Positions 17,829-26,561 of a DNA stretch of 64,000 nt are shown piece after piece (the stretch's first letter is position 1; each line of letters begins with the position of its first letter). Both the position numbers and the translations under genes were made by a program. The DNA comes from Streptomyces sp. NBC_00568 (lineage in GTDB: Bacteria > Actinomycetota > Actinomycetes > Streptomycetales > Streptomycetaceae): contig NZ_JAPENW010000001.1 of NCBI RefSeq assembly GCF_026341855.1, positions 5,881,001-5,945,000 on the forward strand, given 5' to 3'. Under the pieces are notes generated by a model. It searched no databases. It was not told where the DNA came from and was given only the letters and a program-made list of their open reading frames with translations.

Positions 17829-18665
17829 TCAGGCCGACGCCTCCTGCTCCGCCTCCACCTGGGCGTTCCACGCGCGCTTCGACGCCTGCCAGCCGTCCTC
17901 GTTGTGGCCGAGGCGCCAGTAGCCGGAGATGGACAGGTCCTCGCGGGCGATCTCCCGCTCGACCCGCAGCAGTTGGCGCAGTTCCTTCACGAAGCCCGCC
18001 TCGCCGTGCACGAACGCGTGCACCCGGCCCTCCGGGAACACCAGTCCGCGTACGGCCTCCACCAGGGCCGTGCCCACGGACCGGTCGCCGCGGTGCAGCC
18101 AGACGACCTCCGCGTCGGAGTCGATCTTCTGCTCCTCCTCGGGTCCGGAGACCTCGACGAAGGCGCGGACGACGGCGCCGTCGGGCAGCGACTCCAGGGC
18201 GGCGGCGATCGCGGGCAGCGCGCTCTCGTCACCGGCGAGCAGATGCCAGTCGGCGCTCGTGTCGGGCGCGTAGGCGCCACCGGGGCCCATGAACCGGACG
18301 ACCTCGCCCGGCTGCACCCGCAGGGCCCACGGCCCGGCGAGTCCCTCGTCGCCGTGCACCACGAAGTCCAGTGTCAGCTCGCGCACTTCGGGGTCCCAGG
18401 CGCGCACGGTGTACGTCCGTGTCACCGGCCACTGCTCGCGCGGGAACTCCTCGCGAATGCGCTCCAGGTCGAAGGGCTCGGGATAGGTGACGCCCTCGGC
18501 GCCGAACAGCAGCTTCACATAGTGGTCGGTGCTGGTACCCGTGGCGAACTCCGCCAGGGTGTCGCCTCCCAGTACGACCCGTTGCATGTGGGGGGTCAGC
18601 CGCTCGGTCCGCACCACAATTGCGGAGTGGGGTTTCCGGGGCTTGCGTTCCGGGCGCTCTGCCAT
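17829..18665 (-). CDS. Siderophore-interacting protein (ferric-siderophore reductase family)
   Basis: FAD/NAD(P)H-dependent siderophore-interacting protein of 278 residues that should reduce and release iron from imported ferric siderophores in the cytoplasm. The FAD-binding part contains RTYTVRAWDPEVRELTLDFVVHGDEGLAGPWAL, and the NAD(P)H part contains HLLAGDESALPAIAAALESLP and HAFVHGEAGFVKELRQLL. ATG 18665 has AGGAGG 6 bases upstream. An in-frame GTG at 18683 would add six residues and is less likely. An iron box lies 23 bp upstream of the ATG, so expression should rise when iron is short. Confidence 0.92.
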   Translation of the reverse strand: MAERPERKPRKPHSAIVVRTERLTPHMQRVVLGGDTLAEFATGTSTDHYVKLLFGAEGVTYPEPFDLERIREEFPREQWPVTRTYTVRAWDPEVRELTLDFVVHGDEGLAGPWALRVQPGEVVRFMGPGGAYAPDTSADWHLLAGDESALPAIAAALESLPDGAVVRAFVEVSGPEEEQKIDSDAEVVWLHRGDRSVGTALVEAVRGLVFPEGRVHAFVHGEAGFVKELRQLLRVEREIAREDLSISGYWRLGHNEDGWQASKRAWNAQVEAEQEASA

Positions 18666-18687
18666 GGCTGCCTCCTGATTCACATGG

Positions 18688-18701
18688 TTAGGCTTACCTA
18701 A
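18688..18701. promoter_or_regulatory. Iron box (DmdR/IdeR operator)
   Basis: TTAGG-CTTA-CCTAA is a perfect 5+4+5 inverted repeat. On the minus strand the longer match to the 19-bp DtxR-family consensus is 14 of 19. It directly precedes the siderophore-interacting protein gene. Confidence 0.8.
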
Positions 18702-18766
18702 GTTAGCACCTCTTCCTCTGCGGTACCTATGTATGAACCGGTACCAGTCATGTCAGAAGCGTTCAA

Positions 18767-19708
18767 CTATGCCTGCAGTGTCGTGAGCAGGCGGTGCAGT
18801 GAACCGCCCAGACCCCAGCGCGCGGCCAGTTCGTCCAGCGCGGCCGGATCGCGCGGCGCGTGCGGCAGCGCCGGGTCCACCTCGGGCAGCGGCACGTCGC
18901 CGGCGACCTTGACGACCGTCGGCGCCACGGCGACGTACGGCCGCGACTCGTCGAGACGCTTGCGCTGGGACGGGGTCAGCCTGGCCTTCGGGTCGTCGAC
19001 CGCGGCCATGATCCCGGCCAGGTCACCGAACTCGGCGAGCAGTTTGGCCGCCGTCTTCTCCCCGATGCCGGGCACGCCGGGCAGTCCGTCGCTCGGGTCG
19101 CCGCGCAGCAGCGCCAGATCCGCGTACCCCGGACCGTCCACGCCGTACTTCTCGCGCAGCCAGGCCTCGTCGGTGAGCTGGAGGGTGCCGACGCCCTTGA
19201 GGGGATACAGGACGCGCACCCCCCGCTTGTCGTCGACGAGTTGATACAGGTCGCGGTCGCCGGTCACGATGTCGACCGGGCCCGTGGCGCGTCCGGTGAA
19301 CGTGCCGATCACGTCGTCCGCCTCGTACCCCTCGACCCCCACGCGCGCGATGCCCAGTGCGTCCAGGACGGCCTCGATCACGGGCACCTGCGGGGAGAGC
19401 GTGTCCGGCACCTCCTCCTCGTCCGGACCGGTCTCGGTCTCCACCGCGACCCGGTGCGCCTTGTAGGACGGGATCAGGTCGACCCGCCACTGCGGACGCC
19501 AGTCCGCGTCCATGCACGCCACCAGATCGTCGGGGCGGTGGTCCTTGACCAGGCGGTCGATGAATTCCAGCAGCCCGCGCACGGCGTTCACCGGTGTGCC
19601 GTCCGGGGCCCTCACGGATTCCGGCATACCGAAATAGGCGCGGAAGTACAGCGAGGCGGTGTCGAGAAGCATGAGTCGTCGAGTCTGCTGTGTCACGTTC
19701 CGCATCAT
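18767..19708 (-). CDS. 5'-3' exonuclease (Pol I N-domain type)
   Basis: Stand-alone FEN-like nuclease of 313 residues resembling the N-terminal domain of DNA polymerase I. Acidic metal ligands appear in LLDTASLYFRAYFG, VACMDADWRPQWR, EGYEADDVIGTFTGR and DIVTGDRDLYQLVDD. The helix-hairpin-helix is LPGVPGIGEKTAAKLLAEFG. The frame is open to 19801, but homology starts near LMLLDTAS; I chose the double ATG at 19708, and the ATG at 19675 is also possible. It probably removes RNA primers or flaps in repair. It diverges from the osmoprotectant transporter genes. Confidence 0.88.
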   Translation of the reverse strand: MMRNVTQQTRRLMLLDTASLYFRAYFGMPESVRAPDGTPVNAVRGLLEFIDRLVKDHRPDDLVACMDADWRPQWRVDLIPSYKAHRVAVETETGPDEEEVPDTLSPQVPVIEAVLDALGIARVGVEGYEADDVIGTFTGRATGPVDIVTGDRDLYQLVDDKRGVRVLYPLKGVGTLQLTDEAWLREKYGVDGPGYADLALLRGDPSDGLPGVPGIGEKTAAKLLAEFGDLAGIMAAVDDPKARLTPSQRKRLDESRPYVAVAPTVVKVAGDVPLPEVDPALPHAPRDPAALDELAARWGLGGSLHRLLTTLQA

Positions 19709-19876
19709 GCCGTACGCCACTGACAGTGACCTGGACCACTCCCGTGTTTGCTCCGTGTAAGCGGGGGCAGGCGCCGCCTCTGAGAGAACCCGGTTGTGCA
19801 TTCAACCGTCACCAGCCGTCGGGAACATCGAAAGCGTTCGTTCAGCCCGTTCCCCACGTTCGAACGAGAGGCACAC

Positions 19877-20956
19877 GTGTCATCCAGGCTTGAGGCCGAC
19901 CATCTGTACAAGGTGTTCGGAAGACGATCGGAAGCGGCCGTGGAGCGGCTCCGTCAGGGGGCCGACCGTGAGGAACTGCGCGCCGACGGCACCACCGCCG
20001 CCGTGATCGACGCGTCCTTCACGGTGGAGCCGGGGCAGATCTTCGTCGTCATGGGCCTGTCCGGATCCGGCAAGTCCACGCTGCTGCGCATGCTCAACGG
20101 ACTGCTGGAGCCCACCGCGGGCCACGTGCGCTTCGACGGCCAGGACCTCACCGCGCTCAGCGGGCGCGAACTGCGCGAGGTCCGCTCCCGGAAGATCAGC
20201 ATGGTCTTCCAGCACTTCGCGCTGTTCCCGCACCGCAGCGTGCTGGAGAACGCCGCCTACGGCCTGGAGGTCCAGGGCGTACCGGCCGCCGAGCGCAGGG
20301 AACGCGCGATGACGGCCCTCGAACTGGCCGGACTCGCGGGCTGGGAGAAGTCCTGGCCGGACGAACTGTCCGGCGGGATGCAGCAGCGCGTGGGGCTCGC
20401 CCGCGCCCTCGCCACCGACGCCGATCTGCTGCTCATGGACGAGTCGTTCAGCGCGCTCGACCCGCTGATCCGCAGGGACATGCAGGACCAGCTGATCGAG
20501 CTCCAGAAGAAGCTCAAGAAGACCATCGTCTTCATCACGCACGACCTCAACGAGGCGATGCGCCTCGGCGACCGGATCGCCGTCATGCGCGACGGCCGCA
20601 TCGTCCAGATCGGCAGCGCCGAGGACATCCTCGTCCGGCCCGCCGACGACTACGTCGCCTCCTTCACCCAGGACGTCGACCGCTCGCGGGTGCTGACCGC
20701 GGGCGCCGTCATGGACACCGGGATACGCGGCGACGAGGCCGACTGCTCGTGCGAGACCGCCACGCCGGACACCTCCTTCGTGGACCTCTGCGCGATCAGC
20801 GCCCGTCTCTCCCACCCGGTCGCGGTCGTCGACAAGGAGCACACCCTCGTCGGGGTCGTGCCCCGGCAGCGGCTCGTCGGCTTCCTCGGCGACGAGCAGG
20901 GCACGCCCGAGCGGTGTCCCAGCCCGCGCAGCGAGGAGGTGAAGGCCGGTGCCTAG
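19877..20956 (+). CDS. Glycine betaine/proline ABC transporter ATPase
   Basis: ProV/OpuAA-type ATPase of 359 residues for osmoprotectant uptake. Domains: Walker A GLSGSGKST (about residue 62), LSGGMQQRVGLARAL, Walker B LLLMDESFSALDPLIR, H-loop ITHDLNEAMRLGDR, then paired CBS-like regulatory sequence from about residue 275 (VDRSRVLTAGAVMDT to VVPRQRLVGFLGDEQ). The N-terminal KVFGRRSEAAVERLRQGADREEL is the glycine-betaine subfamily signature. GTG 19877 with GAGAGG upstream is preferred to the frame start at 19796. It overlaps the permease/binding-protein gene by 8 bp. Confidence 0.93.
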   Translation: MSSRLEADHLYKVFGRRSEAAVERLRQGADREELRADGTTAAVIDASFTVEPGQIFVVMGLSGSGKSTLLRMLNGLLEPTAGHVRFDGQDLTALSGRELREVRSRKISMVFQHFALFPHRSVLENAAYGLEVQGVPAAERRERAMTALELAGLAGWEKSWPDELSGGMQQRVGLARALATDADLLLMDESFSALDPLIRRDMQDQLIELQKKLKKTIVFITHDLNEAMRLGDRIAVMRDGRIVQIGSAEDILVRPADDYVASFTQDVDRSRVLTAGAVMDTGIRGDEADCSCETATPDTSFVDLCAISARLSHPVAVVDKEHTLVGVVPRQRLVGFLGDEQGTPERCPSPRSEEVKAGA

Positions 20957-23564
20957 GATCCCCTTCGGCGACTGGGTCAACGACGTGGTCGACTGGCTGC
21001 TGAACCACATGGCGTGGCTCTTCGACTTCCTCAAGACCGTCTTCTCCGGCACCTACGACGGCATCAACGCCGTCCTCCAGGCGCCCCAGCCGCTCCTCCT
21101 CGCCGGCATCTTCGCCGTCATCGCCTTCTGGCTGCGCGGCACCTCCGCCGGTGTCCTCACCTTCGCCGGGTTCGCCTTCATCGACTCCCTCGAACTGTGG
21201 GAGGACGCGATGGTGACCCTGTCACTGGTCCTCGTCGCGACGCTCATAGCGCTCGTCGTCTCGGTGCCCGTGGGCATCTGGGCGGCCCGCTCCGACCGGG
21301 TCAGCGGCATCGTCCGGCCGGTCCTCGACTTCATGCAGACGCTGCCCGCGATGATCTACCTCATCCCGGCGATCCTGTTCTTCGGCACCGGTGCCCCCGC
21401 CGGCATCGTCGCCACCCTGATCTTCGCGCTGGCCCCCGGCGTCCGTATGACCGAACTGGGCATCCGCCAGGTCGACAAGGACCTCGTCGAGGCCGCCGAC
21501 GCCTTCGGCACCACCCCGCGCGACACCCTGCTGCGCATCCAGCTGCCGCTGGCGCTGCCCACCGTCATGGCGGGCGTCAACCAGGTCATCATGCTGGGCC
21601 TGTCCATGGCCGCCATCGCGGGCATGGTCGGCACCGGCGGACTCGGCGGCGACGTCAACGAGGCCATCGGCCAGCTGAACGTCGGCCTCGGCTCCGAAGC
21701 GGGCGTCGCCATCGTCATCCTCGCCATCTACCTCGACCGCATGACCGGCGCGCTGGGCACCCAGGTCTCCCCGCTCGGCCGCCGCGCCGCCGCCAAGGCG
21801 CGCGCCGCGCAGGGTCTGAAGGTCTGGTCGTACCGCCCCCGTCCCGTCGTGGCCCTGGCGGGCGTCGTCGTCCTCGCCCTGGTCGCGGGCGGCCTGGGCG
21901 TCTTCGGCGGTGCCGGCTCGACCTCCACCGCGGCCGACGGCGAGAACGTCGGCCAGGGCAAGAAGGTCACCATCGGCTACATCCCCTGGGACGAGGGCGT
22001 CGCCTCCACCTTCCTCTGGCAGGAGATCCTGGAGCAGCGCGGCTTCCAGGTGGAGACCAAGCAGTTCGACGCGGGTCCGCTGTACACCTCGCTGGCCCAG
22101 GGTGACATCGACTTCGAGACCGACTCCTGGCTGCCGACCACGCACGAGCAGTACTGGAAGAAGTACGGGAAGCAGCTCGACGACCTGGGCTCCTGGTACG
22201 GCCCGACGTCCCTGGAACTGTCCGTGCCCGCCTACATGAAGGGCATCGACTCCCTCGAGGACCTCAAGGGGCAGGCCGGGAAGTTCGGCGGCAGGATCAC
22301 CGGCATCGAGTCCAGCGCCGGAATGATGGGCCTGCTCAAGAGCAAGGTCCTCAAGGCGTACGGGCTCGACAAGGAGTACAAGGTCGTCGACAGCTCGACG
22401 CCCGCCATGCTGGCCGAGCTGAAGCGCGCGTACGCCAAGAAGGCGCCGATCGTCGCCACGCTCTGGTCGCCGCACTGGGCCTACAGCGACTACAAGCTGA
22501 AGAAGCTCAAGGACCCGAAGGGCGCCTGGGGCAAGGGCGACGGGGTGCACACCCTCTCCCGCAAGGGCTTCGCCCAGGACAACCCGGTCGTCGGCGAGTG
22601 GCTCAAGAACTTCAAGATGACCGAGAAGCAGCTGACCGGTCTCGAAGCGGAGATCAACAAGGCCGGCAAGGGCGATCAGCAGGACGCGGTGCGCGCCTGG
22701 TTGAAGAAGAACCCCGGCGTCGTCGACAAGCTGGCCCCGGTCGAGGGCTCCGCGTCCGCCACCCCGGCCGAGGCGAAGCGCCCGCTGGATGTCGCCTGGT
22801 TCCCCTGGGACGAGGACGTCGCCGTCACCTACCTCTGGAAGAACGTGCTGGCCCGGCGCGGCTACCAGGTGAACCTCAAGCAGATGGATGTGGGCCCCGT
22901 CTACACGGGACTGGCCTCGGGCGACCTCGACCTCAACTTCGACGCCTGGCTGCCGTACGCCCAGTCCAACTACTGGGAGCAGCACAAGAACGACCTGAAG
23001 GACCTGGGTACGTGGTACGAGCCGACCTCACTGGAGATCGCCGTCCCCTCGTACGTGAAGGACGTCAAGTCCCTCGCCGACCTCAAGGGCAAGGCCAAGA
23101 CCTTCGACGGGAAGATCATCGGTATCGAGCCGGGCACCGGTGAGATGAACCTCCTCAAGAAGAAGGTGCTTCCGGGCTACGGCCTCGACAAGGAGTACAA
23201 GGTCGTCGACGGCTCGACGCCCGCGATGCTGGCCGAGCTGAAGCGCGCGTACGCGAAGAAGGAGCCGGTCGCGGTCGTCCTCTGGTCGCCGCACTGGGCG
23301 TACAGCGAGTACGAGCTCACCAAGCTCACCGACGACAGGAAGCTCTTCGGCGAGGGCAACACGATCCGGACGATCTCCAGCGAGAAGTTCCCCGGCCAGT
23401 ACCCGAAGCTCACCGAGTGGATCAAGAACTTCAGGATGAGCGAGGCCGAACTCGGCAGCCTGGAGAGCGAGATCAAGCAGCGCGGGCAGGGGCACGAGGA
23501 GGACGCCGTCGCCGGGTGGCTCAAGGAGCACCCGGACATGGTGCAGCGGATGACTCCGCGGTAG
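20949..23564 (+). CDS. Osmoprotectant permease fused to two tandem substrate-binding domains
   Basis: Fusion protein of 871 residues. Residues 1-290 form an OpuAB/ProW permease with the coupling loop DAFGTTPRDTLLRIQLPLALP. A further membrane helix near 300-322 (VVALAGVVVLALVAGGLGVFGG) anchors the rest outside. Two glycine-betaine-binding domains follow, about 335-610 and 625-871, each with a TIGYIPWDEGVAS or VAWFPWDEDVAV start, a SWLP or AWLP segment and a LWSPHWAYS motif. The two domains are diverged overall but share nearly identical DNA over about 80 bp (22364-22445 and 23184-23265). Single OpuABC fusions are known; two in-line binding domains on one chain, giving up to four per transporter, are less usual. 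GTG 20949 overlaps the ATPase gene. Confidence 0.92.
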   Translation: MPRIPFGDWVNDVVDWLLNHMAWLFDFLKTVFSGTYDGINAVLQAPQPLLLAGIFAVIAFWLRGTSAGVLTFAGFAFIDSLELWEDAMVTLSLVLVATLIALVVSVPVGIWAARSDRVSGIVRPVLDFMQTLPAMIYLIPAILFFGTGAPAGIVATLIFALAPGVRMTELGIRQVDKDLVEAADAFGTTPRDTLLRIQLPLALPTVMAGVNQVIMLGLSMAAIAGMVGTGGLGGDVNEAIGQLNVGLGSEAGVAIVILAIYLDRMTGALGTQVSPLGRRAAAKARAAQGLKVWSYRPRPVVALAGVVVLALVAGGLGVFGGAGSTSTAADGENVGQGKKVTIGYIPWDEGVASTFLWQEILEQRGFQVETKQFDAGPLYTSLAQGDIDFETDSWLPTTHEQYWKKYGKQLDDLGSWYGPTSLELSVPAYMKGIDSLEDLKGQAGKFGGRITGIESSAGMMGLLKSKVLKAYGLDKEYKVVDSSTPAMLAELKRAYAKKAPIVATLWSPHWAYSDYKLKKLKDPKGAWGKGDGVHTLSRKGFAQDNPVVGEWLKNFKMTEKQLTGLEAEINKAGKGDQQDAVRAWLKKNPGVVDKLAPVEGSASATPAEAKRPLDVAWFPWDEDVAVTYLWKNVLARRGYQVNLKQMDVGPVYTGLASGDLDLNFDAWLPYAQSNYWEQHKNDLKDLGTWYEPTSLEIAVPSYVKDVKSLADLKGKAKTFDGKIIGIEPGTGEMNLLKKKVLPGYGLDKEYKVVDGSTPAMLAELKRAYAKKEPVAVVLWSPHWAYSEYELTKLTDDRKLFGEGNTIRTISSEKFPGQYPKLTEWIKNFRMSEAELGSLESEIKQRGQGHEEDAVAGWLKEHPDMVQRMTPR

Positions 23565-23632
23565 AACGTGCGGACCGTTCACCCCGAAGGGTGGTGAGCG
23601 GTCCACACCGAGGCGTGGTCGGCGGTTCACTC

Positions 23633-23690
23633 CGAGGGGTGGTCCTCGTCGCGCGGGTTCCTTGACCCGCGGGGCGAGGACCACCCCTCG
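23633..23690. terminator. Two-tier hairpin terminator after the osmoprotectant transporter
   Basis: Outer arms of 16 bp (23633-23648 and 23675-23690) are perfect; an inner 7-bp stem (23652-23658 with 23665-23671) closes the loop. It lies 69 bp after the stop codon. Confidence 0.85.
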
Positions 23691-23699
23691 CCGCGTCGG

Positions 23700-24532
23700 C
23701 GGGGCCCCGGCTCCGCTCCCTGCCTGTAGCCCCATAGCCCCGTAGTCCGGAGCCCGGGAGTGAGGCAGTGCGGGAGCCCCGGAGCCCGAGTTGCGCGGGT
23801 GGCCGTGGGGCGACAGCCGCCGCGTTGCCCCACGAAGCCTCCGCCCCGTTCGTCCCGGAGGGGTCCCGTGCGCACGCTTCGGCCGGTGCCGCTCCGCGGG
23901 GGAGGGCGGTCCGTACGCACGGCCGATGACACTCGCGGCCACGTACTGGCGTACGAGAGAGATCCGGACAACCGCGTCGCGGTACGCGGTCACCCCGGTC
24001 CGGCGCCCGCCGGACCGACGGCCGCGACCGCGCGTTCCGCGCGCCGCCCCTCCTCGCGTGCCGCTCCGGGTCCGCGGCGGCCACCGCCGCCCCGCACGGC
24101 AGCACCGCCCGACACACCGGCCGCCACCGGACGGGACTCCCCGCGGACCGCCAACCTCTCCTCGCGCGCGCCGACTTCGGGACCCGGCACACCGAGCCCG
24201 ACCAGCGGCTGGACCACGCCCCGCGTGCCCGGGGGGCCGACGGCGACGCGGAGGCCGCGCGAGTTCCCCGAACTCGACGGCGAGCGGCCGGTGTTGACCG
24301 CGGGACGGCGCGAGCGCGGGGACTTCGGGAGCCGGCGGAGGTATGCCTACGATCCGGCGCTCGGCCCACTCGCCCGGCGCACGCACGGAAGCGGCCGGAG
24401 TCCGGCCCACGCCTCTGCGATGCCGCCGGCCCCGAGGACGGGCATCCCGCCCTGGTGGTCGGCCCTTTCGTCCCGCGCGAGCCGGCCGCGCCCGCGGGGG
24501 CGGGCGGGCTCACTCGGTGGCGCGAACTGTAA
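23700..24532 (+). other. Gene-poor 0.9-kb stretch with a possible decayed reading frame
   Basis: Between the transporter terminator and the cupin regulator no frame has convincing domains. Several long frames overlap here in both directions, all rich in Arg and Pro. The rightmost part in the frame ending at TAA 24530-24532 has coding-like GC3 and reads GPEDGHPALVVGPFVPREP near the end, so this may be the 3' remnant of a lost gene. I recognise no family. Confidence 0.3.
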
Positions 24533-24681
24533 CCCTCACACTCCCTCGATGTGACAGCGATGTGACGGGTGCATGAAACGGTTTGCCGAACATGCGTAGG
24601 GTGCAAACAACTCATCAGAAGGAGCGGGCCGGAAATCCGGACGGTTCGCGGACCGACGACGCGAGGGAGGGAGCCGGAGCC

Positions 24682-25263
24682 ATGGGCGACCACAAAGAAC
24701 AGCCCCTTCGGGTGGGTGCGGCCGTACGGCGACGGCGTCGGGCACTACGGCTCACCCTCGCCGTGGTGGCCGAGCGCAGCGGCCTGTCGGTGCCCTTTCT
24801 CAGCCAGGTGGAGAACGAGCGGGCGCGGCCCAGCAAAAGCTCCCTGGAGAGAGTGGCCGACGCTCTCGGCACCACCGCCGTCGACCTGCTGGCCGCCGCC
24901 GACCCGGCGTGCAGTGTCGACGTCGTACGCGCCGACGCGGGCGCCGAGTTCACGCCCGAGGCCCATATGCGCCCCCTGGTGCGCGGTCACCACCAGATGC
25001 ACGCCACCGAGTTCACCGGTGACCACGAAGAAGGACGCGAACTCCAGCACCGCAACGACAAGTTGATGTACGTCGCCGACGGTGCCGTCGAGGTCGAGGC
25101 GGAGGGGCGCGCCCATCGCCTGGGCCGAGGTGACACGCTCTATCTGACCGGCGGCGTGCGGCACCGCTGGCGCGCCACCGTGCCGGACACCCGGGTGGTC
25201 GTGGTCGAGGTCGCCGACCACATCGACGCGGTGGAGGACCGGCACAACGCCGGAAAGCGCTGA
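24682..25263 (+). CDS. XRE helix-turn-helix regulator with cupin domain
   Basis: Regulator of 193 residues. The N-terminal XRE domain is residues 10-65 (VGAAVRRRRRALRLTLAVVAERSGLSVPFLSQVENERARPSKSSLERVADAL in outline). A cupin_2 barrel covers about residues 115-180 (DKLMYVADGAVEVEAEGRAH, GDTLYLTGGVRHRWRA), probably a ligand sensor. ATG 24682 is chosen for its GGAG; an open frame reaches 24583 but begins inside the promoter region. A TGAAAC-N17-TAGGGT promoter can be placed at 24574-24602. It may control the following metal-receptor-like gene, 60 bp downstream. Confidence 0.88.
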   Translation: MGDHKEQPLRVGAAVRRRRRALRLTLAVVAERSGLSVPFLSQVENERARPSKSSLERVADALGTTAVDLLAAADPACSVDVVRADAGAEFTPEAHMRPLVRGHHQMHATEFTGDHEEGRELQHRNDKLMYVADGAVEVEAEGRAHRLGRGDTLYLTGGVRHRWRATVPDTRVVVVEVADHIDAVEDRHNAGKR

Positions 25264-25323
25264 GCGGTGCGGGCGGGACACGGCGGGCGAGACGGCGAGA
25301 CGGCGAGGGAGAGGCGGACGGGC

Positions 25324-26052
25324 ATGCGGGTGGTGTCCCTCGTGCCCTCGCTGACGGAGGCCGTGGCCGTGACGGTCCCCGGCGCCCTGGTCGGCGCGAC
25401 CGACTGGTGCAGCCGCCCCGCGGACCTCGACGTCGCACGGATCGGGGGCACCAAGAACCCCGACGTCGACGCCGTCGTGCGGCTCGCGCCCGACCTCGTC
25501 GTCGCCAACGAGGAGGAGAACCGGGAGCCCGATCTGACCGCCCTGCGGGAGGCCGGCGTCGAGGTGCTGGTCACCGAGGTGCGGGATGTGCCGGGGGCCC
25601 TTCGGGAACTGGACCGGGTGCTCCGCGCGTGCGGTGCGTCCGCCCGTCCGCGCTGGCTGGACGAGGCGGAGGCCGCGTGGGAGGACCCGCCCGCCCCGGC
25701 ACGTCGTACGACCGCGATCGTGCCGGTCTGGCGGCGGCCCTGGATGGTGCTGGGCCGCGACACCTTCGCCGGAGACGTCCTCGCCCGGCTGGGCGTCGAC
25801 AACCTCTACGCGCGCCACGAGGAGCGCTATCCCCGCATCCCGCTCGCCGAGCTGACCGCGGCGGCCCCCGATCTCGTGGTGCTGCCCGACGAGCCGTACC
25901 GCTTCACCGCCGACGACGGGCCGGAATCCTTCGCGGGGATTCCTTGCGCCCTGGTCGACGGCCGCCTGCTGACCTGGTACGGACCCTCGCTGGCCGAGGC
26001 CCCCGCGCGGCTCGGCGAGGCGCTGCGAACAGCGCCTCCCCGGATGCCATGA
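25324..26052 (+). CDS. BtuF-like helical-backbone receptor domain protein without signal peptide
   Basis: Protein of 242 residues with the fold of periplasmic cobalamin/ferric-siderophore binding proteins: VVSLVPSLTEAVAV at the start, the variant GGTKNPDVDAVVRLAPDLVVANEEENR, and a C-terminal lobe (RRPWMVLGRDTFAGDVLARLGVDNLYA). There is no signal peptide or lipobox, and ATG 25324 with GAGGGAGAGG upstream leaves no room for one, so it should act in the cytoplasm. No transporter genes are adjacent. It follows the cupin regulator by 60 bp. A cobalamin- or corrinoid-handling role is only a guess. Confidence 0.8.
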   Translation: MRVVSLVPSLTEAVAVTVPGALVGATDWCSRPADLDVARIGGTKNPDVDAVVRLAPDLVVANEEENREPDLTALREAGVEVLVTEVRDVPGALRELDRVLRACGASARPRWLDEAEAAWEDPPAPARRTTAIVPVWRRPWMVLGRDTFAGDVLARLGVDNLYARHEERYPRIPLAELTAAAPDLVVLPDEPYRFTADDGPESFAGIPCALVDGRLLTWYGPSLAEAPARLGEALRTAPPRMP

Positions 26053-26110
26053 ACCCGCCTCCGATGACGGCGGGCATCGGGCGCACAACCCCGCGCCTGC
26101 CGACATCAGG

Positions 26111-26424
26111 TTGCTCGCCCACACCGCCATGACCGACCGGCTCACACGGGCAGATCCGAACTTCCTGAGCCTCAACCTGCTCTTCCTGCTCGGCCGCACT
26201 GAGTGCGTACGCACGGCGCGAGCACCTCTACGCGTCGCGCGGACACGACCGAGACGCAACAGCAGGCACATCCAAGACTTCTGCCCGTCGTGATCGGATA
26301 CGTGATCGCGATCCTGATCGGAATCGTCCTGCCGGAAGTCGCGGTGGCGTTGTACTTCGGAATCGCGGTGTACCTGGTTGTGCCGTTCCGGGAAGTGGCA
26401 CGGCCGGCGTTCCGGCGCTCATAG
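26111..26424 (+). pseudogene. Remnant of a TMEM175-like (DUF1211) channel gene
   Basis: Two pieces of a TMEM175-type membrane protein lie in different frames. The first, DRLTRADPNFLSLNLLFLLG (26129-26188), matches the fourth-helix region with its LNLL motif. The second, HPRLLPVVIGYVIAILIGIVLPEVAVALYFGIAVYLVVPFR in outline (26266-26400), matches the last two helices. The N-terminal half is missing and about 25 codons between the pieces are scrambled, so no functional K+ channel can be made. It sits at the left edge of the insertion-prone interval. The 26425-26561 gap holds nothing else recognisable. Confidence 0.6.
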
Positions 26425-26561
26425 CCCACGCCGGTCGCACATCGCCATCGGAAAGGGCATCGCCACGCCGGAGCGGGTCCATCCCGCCGTGAGGATGCCT
26501 CCTGCGACGCACGGCATCACAATGACTGAGGCATACCTTTTCCGCCGGATCGGAGATCTCC

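Noticed and set aside
17278..17922. Several frames over the 24-bp repeat array
   Set aside because: The repeated Gly/Trp/Arg or Pro/Ala peptides are produced by the repeat itself; no ribosome site or homology.
23028..24410. 460-residue minus-strand frame after the osmoprotectant transporter
   Set aside because: It overlaps the 3' part of the transporter gene antisense and is Arg/Gly/Pro-rich with no domain.
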